From assembly GCA_948099385.1 (NCBI GenBank), contig CANUEZ040000028.1, positions 4,627,501-4,691,500 on the forward strand: DNA of 64,000 nt, written 5' to 3'. Source of the stretch: Fasciola hepatica (Eukaryota > Platyhelminthes > Trematoda > Plagiorchiida > Fasciolidae). Shown piece by piece: positions 37,787 to 49,135 of this stretch (position 1 is its first letter; the number at the start of each line of letters is the position of its first letter). Both the position numbers and the translations under genes were made by a program. The notes under the pieces were generated by a model that ran no database searches, was not told where the DNA came from, and saw nothing but the letters and a program-made list of their open reading frames with translations.

Positions 37787-38900
37787 TCATTTTCTTCCGT
37801 CCTTTGTGGTGTTGATTTTTTTTTTCCACATTTCGCTTCTGATTAGGTATCGTAGATAGTGACTGTTTTGAAAAACGCTGTTGAAGCGTTTTATTTCTTT
37901 CGCATGAATGGCTTGGTCATTGCAAAGTCTTCGGATTCCATTTAGTAAAGATGAAACAAGCACTCGTTTTACGCATTGAAGATGAGCTGAGTAAATGTGT
38001 AAATATCTGTCTGTGTGTGTGTGTTTTCGATAAAGGCTGGTAACGAATTTTTGGCAGTCCTTTACTCTCAAACGACAGTGCAGAAAGTAGATCACTCTGT
38101 CACTGTCTTCTGTTTCAGCCGTGAATTTAATCGAGTCACTTTGATTGTTGAGACAACAGAGGAAATCATCCTTGTACTTGGGTATGATAATAACAAAAGT
38201 GTCATCTACGTATCTTGGATACACACGTGGGGGGTTGTGGAAGAAGGTTGGTGCTTTGGATTCAAGTGAACCTAGAAGGAGGTTGGCAATAATTGGAAAC
38301 ACGGGAGTTCCTATGGCAAAGCACTCCGTTTGTCCGCATAGAATTTGTTTACATGCGAAGTACGCAGAAGTAAGACAGAGTTCGATGCCAGTAATTATCT
38401 TGGAGGGAGTCAGTGGACGTCTTTCGTTGAAGGAAATATCAGAGATTATTGAAGAGTGCACAAAGTCCGGACTTTTTTATTGGAACACTTGTTTATCGAG
38501 AAGCAGCATCAAAACTCACGGCAGTTTCATCGTTTTCTAGTTCAATGTTTTTTAAAATGCTGGTAAGATCAAATGCATCAATGACTTAACTTTCTACTGG
38601 TTTTTGACATGGTGTTTACAGAGCACTGAGATATTTTGCCAATTTGTACGTCCCACAAGGTGCATAATCCACAACAGGGCAAATTGGTACAAACTTCTTC
38701 GTGAATTTTTGGTAAACCAGAAAACCTCCCGAGTCTATTCGTCTTTGGTGTTGAAGTAAGCCACAGTGACTATCCTAGTTTTTCCTTCAAGCCTGACAGG
38801 TATTTTCTTGTGCAAAATTTTGTCTTGTTTAGCGTGGTGTTTATACATTTCTCTTCAAATTTTTCATAGGATCCATTTTTCAGATGTTCTAAATCGTCCG
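37787..38900 (-). pseudogene. Penelope-like reverse transcriptase
   Basis: The minus strand from 38461 to 37787 is an uninterrupted frame of 224 codons holding RT palm motifs: TPVFPIIANLLLGSLES (motif B; canonical 'GSPVSPIIANL..E'), RYVDDTFVIII (motif C, catalytic YVDD at 38201-38212), then a thumb-like region with LYRKHTHTDRYLH, very typical of Penelope elements. Upstream, 38462-38900 continues the RT in broken frames: GLPKIH (about 38700), YKLAKYLSAL (about 38620-38650), and AVSFDAASR*TSVPIKKS (about 38470-38525), where 'SFDVVSLFTNVPI' is expected (motif A). The motif A Asp survives but a stop follows six codons later. Sequence N-terminal to about 38890 is replaced by the inverted arm. The copy is non-functional. 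Confidence 0.88.
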
Positions 38901-38904
38901 AAAC

Positions 38905-39298
38905 CTAGAGCGAGACTCAGTGATCGCTCTTCATGCTAAAGCCGAATGACACAAAATCGATTATGACAACACCATAGTTCTTCATCTTGGATTTCGAAAG
39001 TACACAGAGCGCCTGTACGCCGAAACCTTGGCAAACAGCACTCACGTTACGTGCATTAACGGGAACGACGGAGAGGGTGTATCAACCATCTGGCCAGCTC
39101 TATGCTCATTGAAAAACAAACAGCCAGATGATCGCAATTTTACTTCTACCTCAAATGACACCCATTCCCTCCAACCACCGTACACATAAACAACGTACAT
39201 ACACACACACACACACACACGGATTGGAACACCCGTTGGCTTGTGACGACTACCTCAAAATCATTTGATTTGAAACTTGCCTTGAAAATGATTACCCA
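38905..39298. repeat. Right inverted arm (pLTR) of the Penelope-like element
   Basis: Inverted partner of 37094-37488. The match covers everything from the inner GAGACTCAGTGATCGC to the outer CTTGAAAATGATTACCC, with only isolated differences near the ends. It precedes the RT in transcriptional sense and so could have carried the promoter. Confidence 0.9.
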
Positions 39299-39548
39299 CG
39301 GTATCGAAACGTAGGCTAGTTAAAATGTCTTCGGACAACGCTGTGTTTTCGGCAATAAAATATTTTTAATAACCACTACATATGGCTCATCGACTACTCG
39401 ATACCCTCCGAACCTCCTTCGGTCCTGATATACTCGAAACAACAATAAGTTTTAACACACCTCACGAGCAAATTTACCAATCAACGAACGGGTTAGCCAG
39501 ACAACGGAAATGGAATTCTGGTCATTGCTCACGTTGCCTGTGGTTGCA

Positions 39549-39589
39549 TTATATATATACATATATATATATATACATATATATATAAT
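39549..39589. repeat. (AT)n microsatellite, interrupted
   Basis: About 41 bp of AT repeats with two C interruptions. Confidence 0.9.
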
Positions 39590-40234
39590 ATTCGTTCATC
39601 TCAGAACTCATAAATTAAATAGGGTAACTGTGAACTGTTGAGACTACGGGCAAAAAACAATAATTATATGGTGTTCTTTCTGGTTTTACAAGTATTGATG
39701 TTGATAAAATGGTTATGAATGGCAGCGGGGTTCGAAGATAACATGAAATATCTGGCATGCTTTTCTTTTGCTATGGTCCAATTATTTTAGCTGATATGCT
39801 ACGCAATGTTTGTTTTGCTAGTTTAGTTACTAGCTTTCAAGCATTCCATTGTACTACTTGTTCATTCTGGACGGGTCAGTGTACGCAATGTCACCTACGT
39901 TTCCTCAGCAACCAATGCATTTACTTCACAAACAGAAGTGCATTTTCAGTCTAGTAAACATTCCTTATACCAACTTCTGAAAACACTGAGGTTTTCCCGG
40001 TATACTACTGTTTCAAATTAACCCTAATATCCATGTTCGAGACTCAGTCCTTTCGTCTTACTGATGATTCCTAATTTGGTTTATGAGAAACTCACCCCGT
40101 GATTTTCTCCGAGTACCCCGTCAAAGTCATAAGTTCGTGGTGATGAATCGCAACATGGGAACTAAATATCCTGACATCCTAATGAGTGAGTAGCTCTGTA
40201 TACATCTTCGGTCCACCTGTTTAAATATTCTCTA
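39590..40234. other. Unassigned DNA
   Basis: No gene recognised. Near 39729 GGGTTCGAA resembles a tRNA B box, but no convincing A box accompanies it. Confidence 0.45.
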
Positions 40235-40545
40235 CCTAAAAGCTACAGTTCTATGCAAACAAGGAGTGCATGCAAAAAATCTGCTAACGGTGTTTATGAA
40301 ATCGCATCGGACAAGGTATATTTCGTGACAATCAGAAAGGGTATGTACATGAGCAAGTGGAGGACTGCGCAGTAGCCAGAATCATCAATAGCAATGAAGA
40401 TGAGCGGAATCCAAAGAAAAATCCTCCCATTTTTTACATCACTTAGATTTGTGAAAATTAGAGCTATCTATCACCGACTATGTTCCCCATGAAAAAAGGC
40501 AAACGGATGACTGCAGATAAATAATACTTATGCCTCCTGTTTATT
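40235..40545. repeat. Diverged dispersed repeat, copy 2 (partner at 24985)
   Basis: Same-orientation homologue of 24985-25245, matching in the GTACA, GAATCATCAATAGCAATGAA and ACTTATGC blocks. The minus-strand peptide LIFIAIDDSGYCA is conserved between copies, which hints at an old coding repeat. Confidence 0.45.
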
Positions 40546-41354
40546 CCTATTCCATTCGTTTGAAATAAAAAGTGCTTCCAGTCACTGTGTTACAGTAGAT
40601 CATCGATCAGGGAAGCATCTTCAAGTGAATATTCATCCACCGAGCTGTCTGTATCTACTTTGAATAATTTAGAGGCGGGATGAGACACAATATGTAGGCG
40701 TGATTTCACATCGAAAGGTTTGTTGGGCGATAAGATTCTTGATTCTACTATTATTTTCATCATGACGAAAGCTCTTTCGAACAGTTTGAGAGCATAGTGA
40801 ATTTTCCACGTGCATCAATGAACCACTGCTATTCCGGTTGAGATAGGCCACATTTTAGCTTTCTCTTTTCGGTTAAATTTTTTCATGCGTTAGTAGATGA
40901 TAAATTATTCGATTTCGTCGTGAATCTTAGATCCCAAAATTACTGTTTTCATTTTGTTGCAGCGCACTTCCTAGGTGAATAAAGTTAGTTTATTGATGAT
41001 ATTCTGAGTCAGTGTCCTTTTCTCATTCGTTGTGCTTTTATCTGTTTTACTCGAACTCATTTCTCTTTGACAACCCTTTACGGAATTTTACAGAATGACC
41101 AACACATTTAGTTCGTATTCAGACTACTGTTATGCCGTCTACTTCCTTGGTATAATTCATCCTTTTATTTGCCTCTTTTTTCATAATAAAATAGTATAAC
41201 TTTTACGGATGCAGTTTGCGATCGATCACGGAGTAATTGATGGCAACACGAAAGTTCAAAATCCGGACAGAAGGTGCTAAAGTCCATGATGGTACACAGT
41301 GTTCCCACATTTGGTTCCCGTATTATTTATCATCATGTCATCTACTGGCTTATC

Positions 41355-41355
<1 letters not shown>
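40546..41355. other. Unassigned DNA
   Basis: A minus-strand frame ending near 40590 reads an acidic tail (FKVDTDSSVDEYSLEDASL) after about 35 codons and looks coding-like. It lacks a supported start or splice acceptor. Nothing else recognised. Confidence 0.35.

Positions 41356-41395
<40 letters not shown>
41356..41395. repeat. (AT)n microsatellite
   Basis: 40 bp of TA repeats. Confidence 0.95.
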
Positions 41396-41396
<1 letters not shown>

Positions 41397-41489
41397 TATT
41401 CGGTTTCTTTTCAGTCAAATATCAACTGTACAGTAATTCAGGATGGTTTTGGGAAGAATTTAGGGCTGTTTGTTGAGGAAATACCAAAG

Positions 41490-41570
41490 ATGCTGCGATG
41501 ATTCGAACTTAAAACAGAGGGTTCCAAACTGCAAAATGTGAACTGTTTTACCACCGGCGGTCATGTTGTA
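41490..41570 (-). mobile_element. tRNA-derived SINE head
   Basis: On the minus strand, GGTGGTAAAACAG (complement of about 41544-41556) sits about 40 nt before AAGTTCGAATC (B-box-like; complement of 41500-41510). The head resembles SINE family A at 11586-11870 (both have a GACC...CGGTGGT start). The body to the left was not aligned with other copies. Confidence 0.5.
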
Positions 41571-44500
41571 GTGGTAGAATATTGAGCAGAAGTAGATAGC
41601 CAGTTACGGGGAAGCAAGTCGCAGCGGCGGCCTGAGTAGAACCGGGAGAGAAGAGTATATGTTCCACCTTTTGTCCTTTCAGTCACCATTGGCCAACAAG
41701 GATAGACTGAAACTCACAAGCTACACTCCTGTAATTGTGAAGTACATGCATCCAAATACATACCATGTACGACGGAAAATATTATCATGCAGTTACAGAT
41801 ACTGCGATTCTTCCTAAGGGCCCACAAACTACGTGTCTCTTCATATAATACTGATATAACATCTACCGACAAGAGTTAATACATTCATCATATTTACCTT
41901 AGCTGGAAAGTATCTTCGTCGACCTTGTACATAACAAAATAATTGTCATACGCAGTCGATTTAGTCATGGATATGGTACGACGCGCATCAGAGTGTGCTA
42001 ACCCGATTCGACCTAACTGCATAGAAGTGGCATTTGCTTATCTGCAAACACCATCCTAATACCTCTGTTCGACAGAATTAGTAACGCCGCTATTTCTTCC
42101 CTCTGCTTACTTTCGACTGGCATTTTTATCGCAAAAGCTATTTCCGTCAGCATCTCGTCCAACGTTCAGACTGAAGGTGATACCAGAACAGTCTGCTACA
42201 GCGATCATTAACCACTTCAAGCCAGTCTGTTTCAGCAATATGCAATATCTGGACATGTTTTTATAGGAACTATGACTGAAAAATTCTTTCAATTGATGAT
42301 AATCATGGTCAGGCAGCCACCTTCCAGCTCTAAGTTTTCGACCGATGATATCCTGTTTGCAATCTGTTGATCAATCACGTGGTTCAACTGTGATCGTATA
42401 CTGCCTCGAATACGGTAAACATTGTTGCCTAGCCCCCAAACTTCAGCCAGCATCCTACTTTCAGCAAGCGCTTACATCTGAGTTTTATTTGAATTATTTT
42501 TCGAAGTCCGGCGCTGGGGTTTCTCCACAGGTTTGCCATCACAAATATCATAAATTTCCAACTAAACTACTTTGGGTTATATAACGTGTTACCCCCCTGT
42601 TGTGCTAACAAATGTGTTCATCAGTAACATCGATCAATTAATAGGTGAGTAATTGTTCGCGAAGACAAGGCAGTACCATATCATGTTCCAGTCCGTCCAC
42701 CACAAAGTCTTGCTTACTGTTACATGTTGAATTTGCTGACCAAGTTACCAAAATTTGGTAACATCCATTGCCTTATTAACGGCATTAAGCAACCTTTTTC
42801 CATCGCGATAATTCTCCTAGAACAATGGTTTCGGACAAGAAGTATTGTTTCATCTATTCTTTAATGGACGATTTCTGTCTTCAGCCCGCATCTGGCCTAT
42901 TCGTCAGTCAACTGCACTTTATCCAATGGAAGCTCCTCCAGATTGATTGATACCAGCCGGAGAACTCCCAATACATCTGATGATAAGGTAACTACGATGA
43001 AGAGAAGGCAAGCAGTCACATTTACCTAGAGAGGGTGAGCAAGCCTGGCTTTTCCCAGGATTGTCCTCTGAGGGTGTTTCCCTGTGAGAAGGAATCTGCG
43101 TGTAACTGTGCCCACCGAAACACTCGGACATGAGATAACCTGGCTGTCGGACATCTTTCGGGTTTTCGCACTTGTCGAAGGTTGGAAATATCGATCCGAA
43201 GTTCCGGTATTGAAAGTGGCAAGAAGAACTAGAGTTATATGAAATCGAAAATTTTGTGGAAACCTTTTGCGAGGTGTAATCATATGACTTAAGACAGAAG
43301 ACAAATTTGAGGTTGATAGCCGATTATTCAACGAATGCCTTCATCATGGATTGGCTAGGTAAAGCACTCGAAAACCATGTCATTGCGAAATACACTGTGA
43401 CTGGCTTGGTCATCGTGAACAAGTATTGACAGTATGTTCCCGGGTCCGCCCTCCGGGACACTCGTCACTTACTGTCATAAAATGCATTTAATTTACCGAG
43501 ATAACCCTTCAAAATTATTTCGCCATTATAATATGAAACCAGAATAAAATGAGCTATATTTAATCAAAACATAGATTCCGATTAAAAGAATAACTGTTTG
43601 GAGTGGAGTCATGACTGCACTGAGGAATTTCATTCACTACCGATAATTTCATTCCACTCAGTTACATATAGATTACCATTGGGCACTTGCTCAGATACAA
43701 TATGTACGTTCATGGAGTGATGTAGTGGTAATTGGTAACATATTTGGTTTGCATTCACGTGAAGTTAGATCCCGTGGAGTTGGTTCCACTGTGGATTAAA
43801 AAAGATAGCCTAAGGGAATACTTCATTTATCACAGTTTATAGCAATCATTCACGCAAATGACCTGACAATCCATCCGTAAACTGAGCCACACCATCTTTT
43901 CATCTTTAAAAATATATAGTGAGATGCAACAGATTCCATGAGATTGGACGAATTTTAGGCAACTTTTAGAAGCAATCAGCTAAGTTTGAGATATACTTCG
44001 AACACCGATGAATGCAAATGAGCACTATTTGAAACAAACTGGAGAGGAAGCTGTAATAATACATGATGTCCTAGGATAAAACTCATGGTAGTGTATGAAC
44101 AGGTTTCAAGAACATGTGAGCTAGTTGTCTCATATAACTACGAACTGCAGCTTTTGTCTACCGGCTCTAATATTGACAGGAGAAAACAACAAATATTATA
44201 TAACTGACGTTGTGTTTCTTAAGCATCTCAACTCCGACCATTCATTCGTCATCGTTTGAGGACTTACGACGTACGACATACAATTTTCGACTTCGTTTGA
44301 GTTGGACGTCGATTTACGATATCTTAGCGTTCCATTAAATGTCAATACTTATCAACCTCAGATACGAAACATCTATCTTCTTTTATTATTAGGACTGTTC
44401 TTTTCGTTGTCACACGTAAAGCATGATTCAAACTCTCCCGTGATGAAATTACCAAAGGCTAGCTGCCAACTCAGTGCCTCTACCCAACCAACTAGTCAAG

Positions 44501-46049
44501 CGGTGCTGCCAAGTCAGGAGATACATGTAATCCGTCTGTCCGAAAAAATCAGACATGAAGGTGAAAATGAGGGGAAAAGTACTAATAAACCAATCAGTAT
44601 TCTGTGTTCGTTAACTGACAACCAGATAAGAAATAAACCATTCTTACTGGATGTATTCTGATCTTAGTTCACCCACAATGGATTTCGTAGAATTTAGCGG
44701 GATGGCTCCATATGAAGTAATCGAGTTTTACGACGTTGTGGTTTGTGAACACATCAATTTCAATCCAGTTCTCATAGCCGAGTGGGAAAAATTGAGGTAG
44801 ATGGAGAGAAATGAGTGTAGCAAGTTTGTCGTCATGCTTTTTTGTACTGCACAACCACTCACATGCAGTAAAATTGATTTTTTCCAAGAATGGCAATAAT
44901 TCCCAGCGAGGTACTTTGCTGCTCTTTAAAGTGCATTTGAAGGAAAGTTTGATCAACGCACAGCTGTTGACAAGCAAACCAGGCAAAATAACAGGAGCAG
45001 TATAACCATTGGCAATACTCAGGTGTGAATGCACATAGAGCTGACGAGGGTAGGAATATTCAGAGGTCTCAAGTGGGATACGCTAAATTTCAGCCCTCTT
45101 ATCATGAACCAGATTTGTGGTGCATGATGGGTCCACTAAGGATCTGATAAAGAAAGTACATCAAGACGTTTATAGAGCCGGGCTCTTTCCACCGCTGAAC
45201 CTTCCCTGATGAGCACTGTTGTGGATTTATGGTCGACGGTAAACAGTACTTCTCAATTACCTGTCGAGAGTGTGCTATTTCGGCAGTGCTTGACTATTCC
45301 GTCATCATAGAGTTAGACCCTTGTAATAGTTTGATATTAACACTCTTCTGCGACTCAGAACTGAACACTACATCACCCAAGTAGTGAAAGGTCGGTCATA
45401 TAAAAAGCCAGCGAACACGTTCTTTTTTGACTTCTTTTTCAGCCGCGGAGAGGCGAAGACTTCAAACACCGGGGGGACAGAGCGGTTTGAAGCACTTGAT
45501 GTTGACTGTCTGGACACCGTCGGGGATAAGGGAGCTTTTTGTAGTACGACCACAGTAACTTGATTCTGCTACTTGACACTGGCTCGTGAAATATTCTTTT
45601 ATTCAAATAAAAAGCATCGGTTATATAATTTATTTCTGCAAAAGCGATAGTAAACACTCTACGACGGAAAATTGTAAACAATAATATTACACAAGCAATC
45701 AATAATGAATCCGTTTGCTCTCCAGAATAATGAGTAACGAAATTGAGTAGATAAAACAGCTGACGGCTTCCAGAGTAAAGCGCTGTTTTCTGTAGGAACC
45801 CTGGTTTACATCCGAAATATTCTTGGTGAACTAGAAACATCAATAATTACCCGTTTTATTATTTTGAGCTGGACTTGCGTAAAAGCACTCGGATTGTGCA
45901 TAACGGAATGCCTTCGTTGTACTTAGGCCCCTACAGAGAAGTCATCCATCATAGGAGTCGATCGCTGTGTGGGAAGCGGGTTGTTACCGTTCAAAGCCAG
46001 TGACGGAAGGGTGCTATATCATGTAGTGTAGATGTTCAACAAACCGTTG
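41571..46049. other. Unassigned DNA
   Basis: No recognised gene. A hairpin-forming stretch lies at 43427-43477 (outer pair TGACAGTA/TACTGTCA, inner pair TCCCGG/CCGGGA). The 119-codon plus frame at 44302-44661 starts with TTG and contains a hydrophobic stretch (IRNIYLLLLLGLFFSL). Frames at 44669-45034 and 45439-45843 on the minus strand have no known motif. Confidence 0.4.
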
Positions 46050-46215
46050 AGAGCTAACCCGGATAGCCTTGTGGTTAAGGTGTTCGATTCACAATCGTTC
46101 ACCCCGGGTTCGAGTCCCCGTGGGGGCTCGGTGGATGTGCACTGCTGATCATTCCCAACAAGGATGAAACAGCTGTACAGTGCTTTCATGGTTTTCAATG
46201 GTGAGTTGAGCATTC
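46050..46215 (+). mobile_element. tRNA-derived SINE, family B
   Basis: A well-preserved tRNA-like head: A box TAGCCTTGTGG at 46064-46074 and a near-canonical B box GGTTCGAGTCCC at 46107-46118, about 43 nt apart. A tRNA-unrelated body follows, beginning CGTGGGGGCTCGGTGGATG. The long 3' body and lack of a closing acceptor stem argue against a functional tRNA gene. The best-preserved Pol III-type promoter in the window. Confidence 0.75.
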
Positions 46216-47599
46216 AAGCTGCATGATGAATCATATTATATACAAATATAATCTCCTACTACTCAGTTGTAAAGTGAATTTCTTTCGGTGTTATACTGAT
46301 GTGAGCCTGAAGCCAGCAGCCTGCGAGTTCGCCCCCTGACGGACTGCGAGCGGATAGTGAGGAGAACACAGCAGCCAAGTGGATGGAACACATTTTCGAA
46401 ATGAGAGAGATGAGACCTTTGGGTCCGGAGGCTCCAACAATGATGACTGATTTAAACTTCGTGAAAAAGCGTTGCGAAAGGGGGACTAAAGATTTTACAG
46501 TTCGCTTAAAGTCCCAGGTTTTTTGGTAGTATCTTAGCTGCATTCATTTTCGGGATAAAAGATCTACTGAGTTCCTCGACGTCAAGCATAACCTAACTGG
46601 CCTAAGAGGCACAACCGCACTGCCTTTTCATTTCAATCCATAAATGACGAGATTTTCCCTGGACTATGGAGTCCACTTATAGTCCGATCAGGTTTGCTGC
46701 AGATTTGGTATACGTCCTATGTTTTCGTCTTCTTTTTCTGTAACCTACGAAGCTTTTTCCGAATCAAAGTGGACGGGACTCATCATAATATTTGTGAGTT
46801 GACAACATGTTTTGCAACCGAATTTAAAACAACTCCTAATATTTTCACTCCCGATAGATACGTTTGGGTCACAAAACAGATTCAAGTTTGATTAGATCAC
46901 CGTGCTTCCCAAGAAATGAAAAATGATTACCCCTTGCTCCATAAATGCATCTTGCAGTTTAGGCGCTTCACTAGGCTATGATGATTATATCTATAAAAAT
47001 GTTTCTGGAGAACTTCGACCTTTCACGTATCGGAGTCATTCGTGGGAAACACCCGGCAACAAGGAAAAAAGACGGGTCATTTTGCGAAGAAGCGGTCTGT
47101 GACAGCCCACCTGCCATGCTATGAATGCACACTCGACCATGGAAGTTAAATCTAAATTGTTGTAGTAGTTGGGCCCAACAAAATGGGAGATGGTACTCCA
47201 GTCTAGTAATTTTGAACAGAATGAATCCAGGAAAGTTTCTATCTGTGTGAATTTACAGTCAGTGTTTGTGTACAGACCAGACACAACAAGAGTTGGTCAT
47301 CTAAGGATGAAGTGTGTCGTGCATTCAATGGGCCAAAGGCAAATATTTTGTGTACTGTATGTAAAGGTGAATGGAGACGTACGACAGCAAACATGACATA
47401 CCTGGATCTTAATACCATCTGCTTTGAACTTTCTACCTGACTATCTGTCCAGTCTAAAGGTAAGGAATTTACCAAGATTTAATAATTCGCAATCTGTCGC
47501 CGGATGAAACCAAGATTCTCGAATAGAAAAGTACCACTGAGGTCATATTCAAAAGACTTCCGTAAATCACTGACAAATATAAAGGCTCCTGATTTACTC
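46216..47599. other. Unassigned DNA
   Basis: No gene or repeat recognised. The 94-codon minus frame at 46259-46543 has no family resemblance. Confidence 0.5.
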
Positions 47600-47765
47600 C
47601 CATTTTTATCTCACGTCACAGCACAACAATTAATGAAAGGGTCCGCTGCTGGTTAGAGACTGACAAATGTGAAAGTGTCCGGTGGTGGCGGGAATCGAAC
47701 CAGCGTCGATATTATCACAAGTCCACGATTATAACCGTTTGGTCACCGTTTACCATCGGATGGCT
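47600..47765 (-). mobile_element. tRNA-derived SINE, family C
   Basis: On the minus strand the A-box-like TGACCAAACGG (complement of 47735-47745) is followed by the B box GGTTCGATTCC (complement of 47691-47701), then CCGCCACCACCGGACAC and a tRNA-unrelated body. The 34-nt gap and extra body suggest a SINE rather than a tRNA gene. The left end is approximate. Confidence 0.65.
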
Positions 47766-48764
47766 TTTACATGATTAAGAGGATATCAGACGACGAGGTC
47801 AAAGGTGAAGAAATTTATCTAGGATTATTCCCCGAGGAAGCAAATTTTCACCAAGTCCAACGAATAATGAACTAGCAAACTGGGTATTCTATGACGTATC
47901 ATAACCTAAACATTCTCGGGTTGTATGGACAAGATAACACACCATGCAAAGTGCTACTAATACGCATATAATGTTCAGCAGAAGAGAACTGCGTTACAGA
48001 GCAACAAACAAGTATTTATGCATGTAGCTTGATATTTTGCACTTTATTTCCAACAGAATTAGAACACGTTGCCTCATTTCGCGTTTCCGTTAGATTCTGC
48101 CACTCATGGTACGAAAAGGAAAACTCGTGCTTTCCACGTATTCATTGAAGACTCATTAGGGACGTTAAATATAAGAGCCAAATAGCATAAAATAAAACAA
48201 AATAGAAATAACCACAAACGTTGGTATGAATTAAACAATGAAGTATCTATTGTCTTCATCTATAGTTCATAACAACTGCGGCAAGAATTTCTACTCTTTT
48301 GAACGGACACACAGAATCTCTGATCGCTTATGACAGTATGTTCGGTTCTTCATGATATCTCGATGAGATGTTTAGGGTTTATAGTGGACTAGGCTAACTG
48401 TAAACTGAAATATTGGGATAAAAATAATAGAGACAAGAAATTTATTATCCCTTCATCTCCGTATAGTCTTGCTGTACGTAAGTCGAAGAATAACCGTGGA
48501 ATAACTACCACTAAGTTTTGGTATTTCACTGGTATTACCAGATGGGTAGATTTATACCGGGAAACTTGCCTAATTCATCAGGAAGCCCCAACCAGGCTAC
48601 CTACAAGGTTTGCTACAGCAACTAATTTACGTTCATTCTGCAAACTACCTTATGTCCTAATTTATCCACGGAGTGCTTCTAAGAATTAATAAAATGCTTT
48701 TCCTCCGAAATGGAAGACCCAGTACGTCTAAGAAAACACCATAAGAAACAACGATCAATCATTT
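47766..48764. other. Unassigned DNA
   Basis: No gene recognised. AT-rich, with only very short frames. Confidence 0.55.
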
Positions 48765-49000
48765 GAGGTGGATCCACAGCGATTTCTAATGCCGTCCTAC
48801 GGCATTTGGTCGACACTGCTCATCCTGCATCGCCCAATCAAGAATTTCGGTTATTTTAACAGGAGCTTCAAACAGATCGAAACAGGTCCGATTACGCACA
48901 CTAGCTATCACAGAAGCCATCGGAATAACTAACATCGAACCTCCGTGCAAAAAGTGATCAGCACACGTCCTCCTCTTCCCAATGGCCTACGCTCGCGTCG

Positions 49001-49046
<46 letters not shown>

Positions 49047-49135
49047 CATACAAGCGTTCGTGATTTCCGTGCTTCCCGACTGGCCTCCGGGTCCCACCAA
49101 CTCGACCACATTTATCAGTGGGATGGTACCATGAC
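48765..49135 (+). repeat. Dispersed repeat D, copy 1, with expanded (CA)n
   Basis: Aligns with 52727-53062 in the same orientation. Shared blocks include CATTTGRTCGACACT, GCCATCGGAAT, CGAACCTC..TGC.CA and GGCCTACG.TC. Both copies then enter a CA-rich stretch, which is expanded to about 43 bp here. Similarity resumes beyond it near the right end (GTGGRAYKGTACCA). The repeat is unclassified. Confidence 0.65.
49002..49044. repeat. (CA)n microsatellite
   Basis: About 43 bp of CA repeats inside dispersed repeat D, copy 1. Confidence 0.97.

Larger units (their letters stand above)
37094..39298 (-). mobile_element. Penelope-like element enclosed by long inverted repeats
   Basis: A 2.2-kb retroelement read on the minus strand: right arm (38905-39298), truncated RT, GIY-YIG nuclease, left arm (37094-37488). 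The arms are inverted copies about 395 bp long and nearly identical along their whole length. Penelope-like elements are known to carry LTR-like repeats that can be direct or inverted, and to encode an RT related to telomerase plus a C-terminal GIY-YIG nuclease; all these parts are present. The N-terminal part before the RT is missing, so this is a 5'-truncated or deleted copy. No target-site duplication was established. Confidence 0.85.

Noticed and set aside
37171..39220. CRISPR-like or direct-repeat array from the GT/CA tracts
   Set aside because: These are mirrored microsatellites inside the Penelope inverted arms; there is no spacer-repeat structure anywhere in the window.
44302..44661. 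119-codon plus frame with a hydrophobic segment
   Set aside because: It starts with TTG, has no recognised domain and no supported splice context. It may be chance.
46050..46130. Functional tRNA gene
   Set aside because: A and B boxes are good, but no closing acceptor stem is visible and a tRNA-unrelated body continues, so a SINE is more likely.
49002..49111. Cys/Val- or Thr/His-repeat peptides
   Set aside because: These are simply translations of the (CA)n microsatellite.
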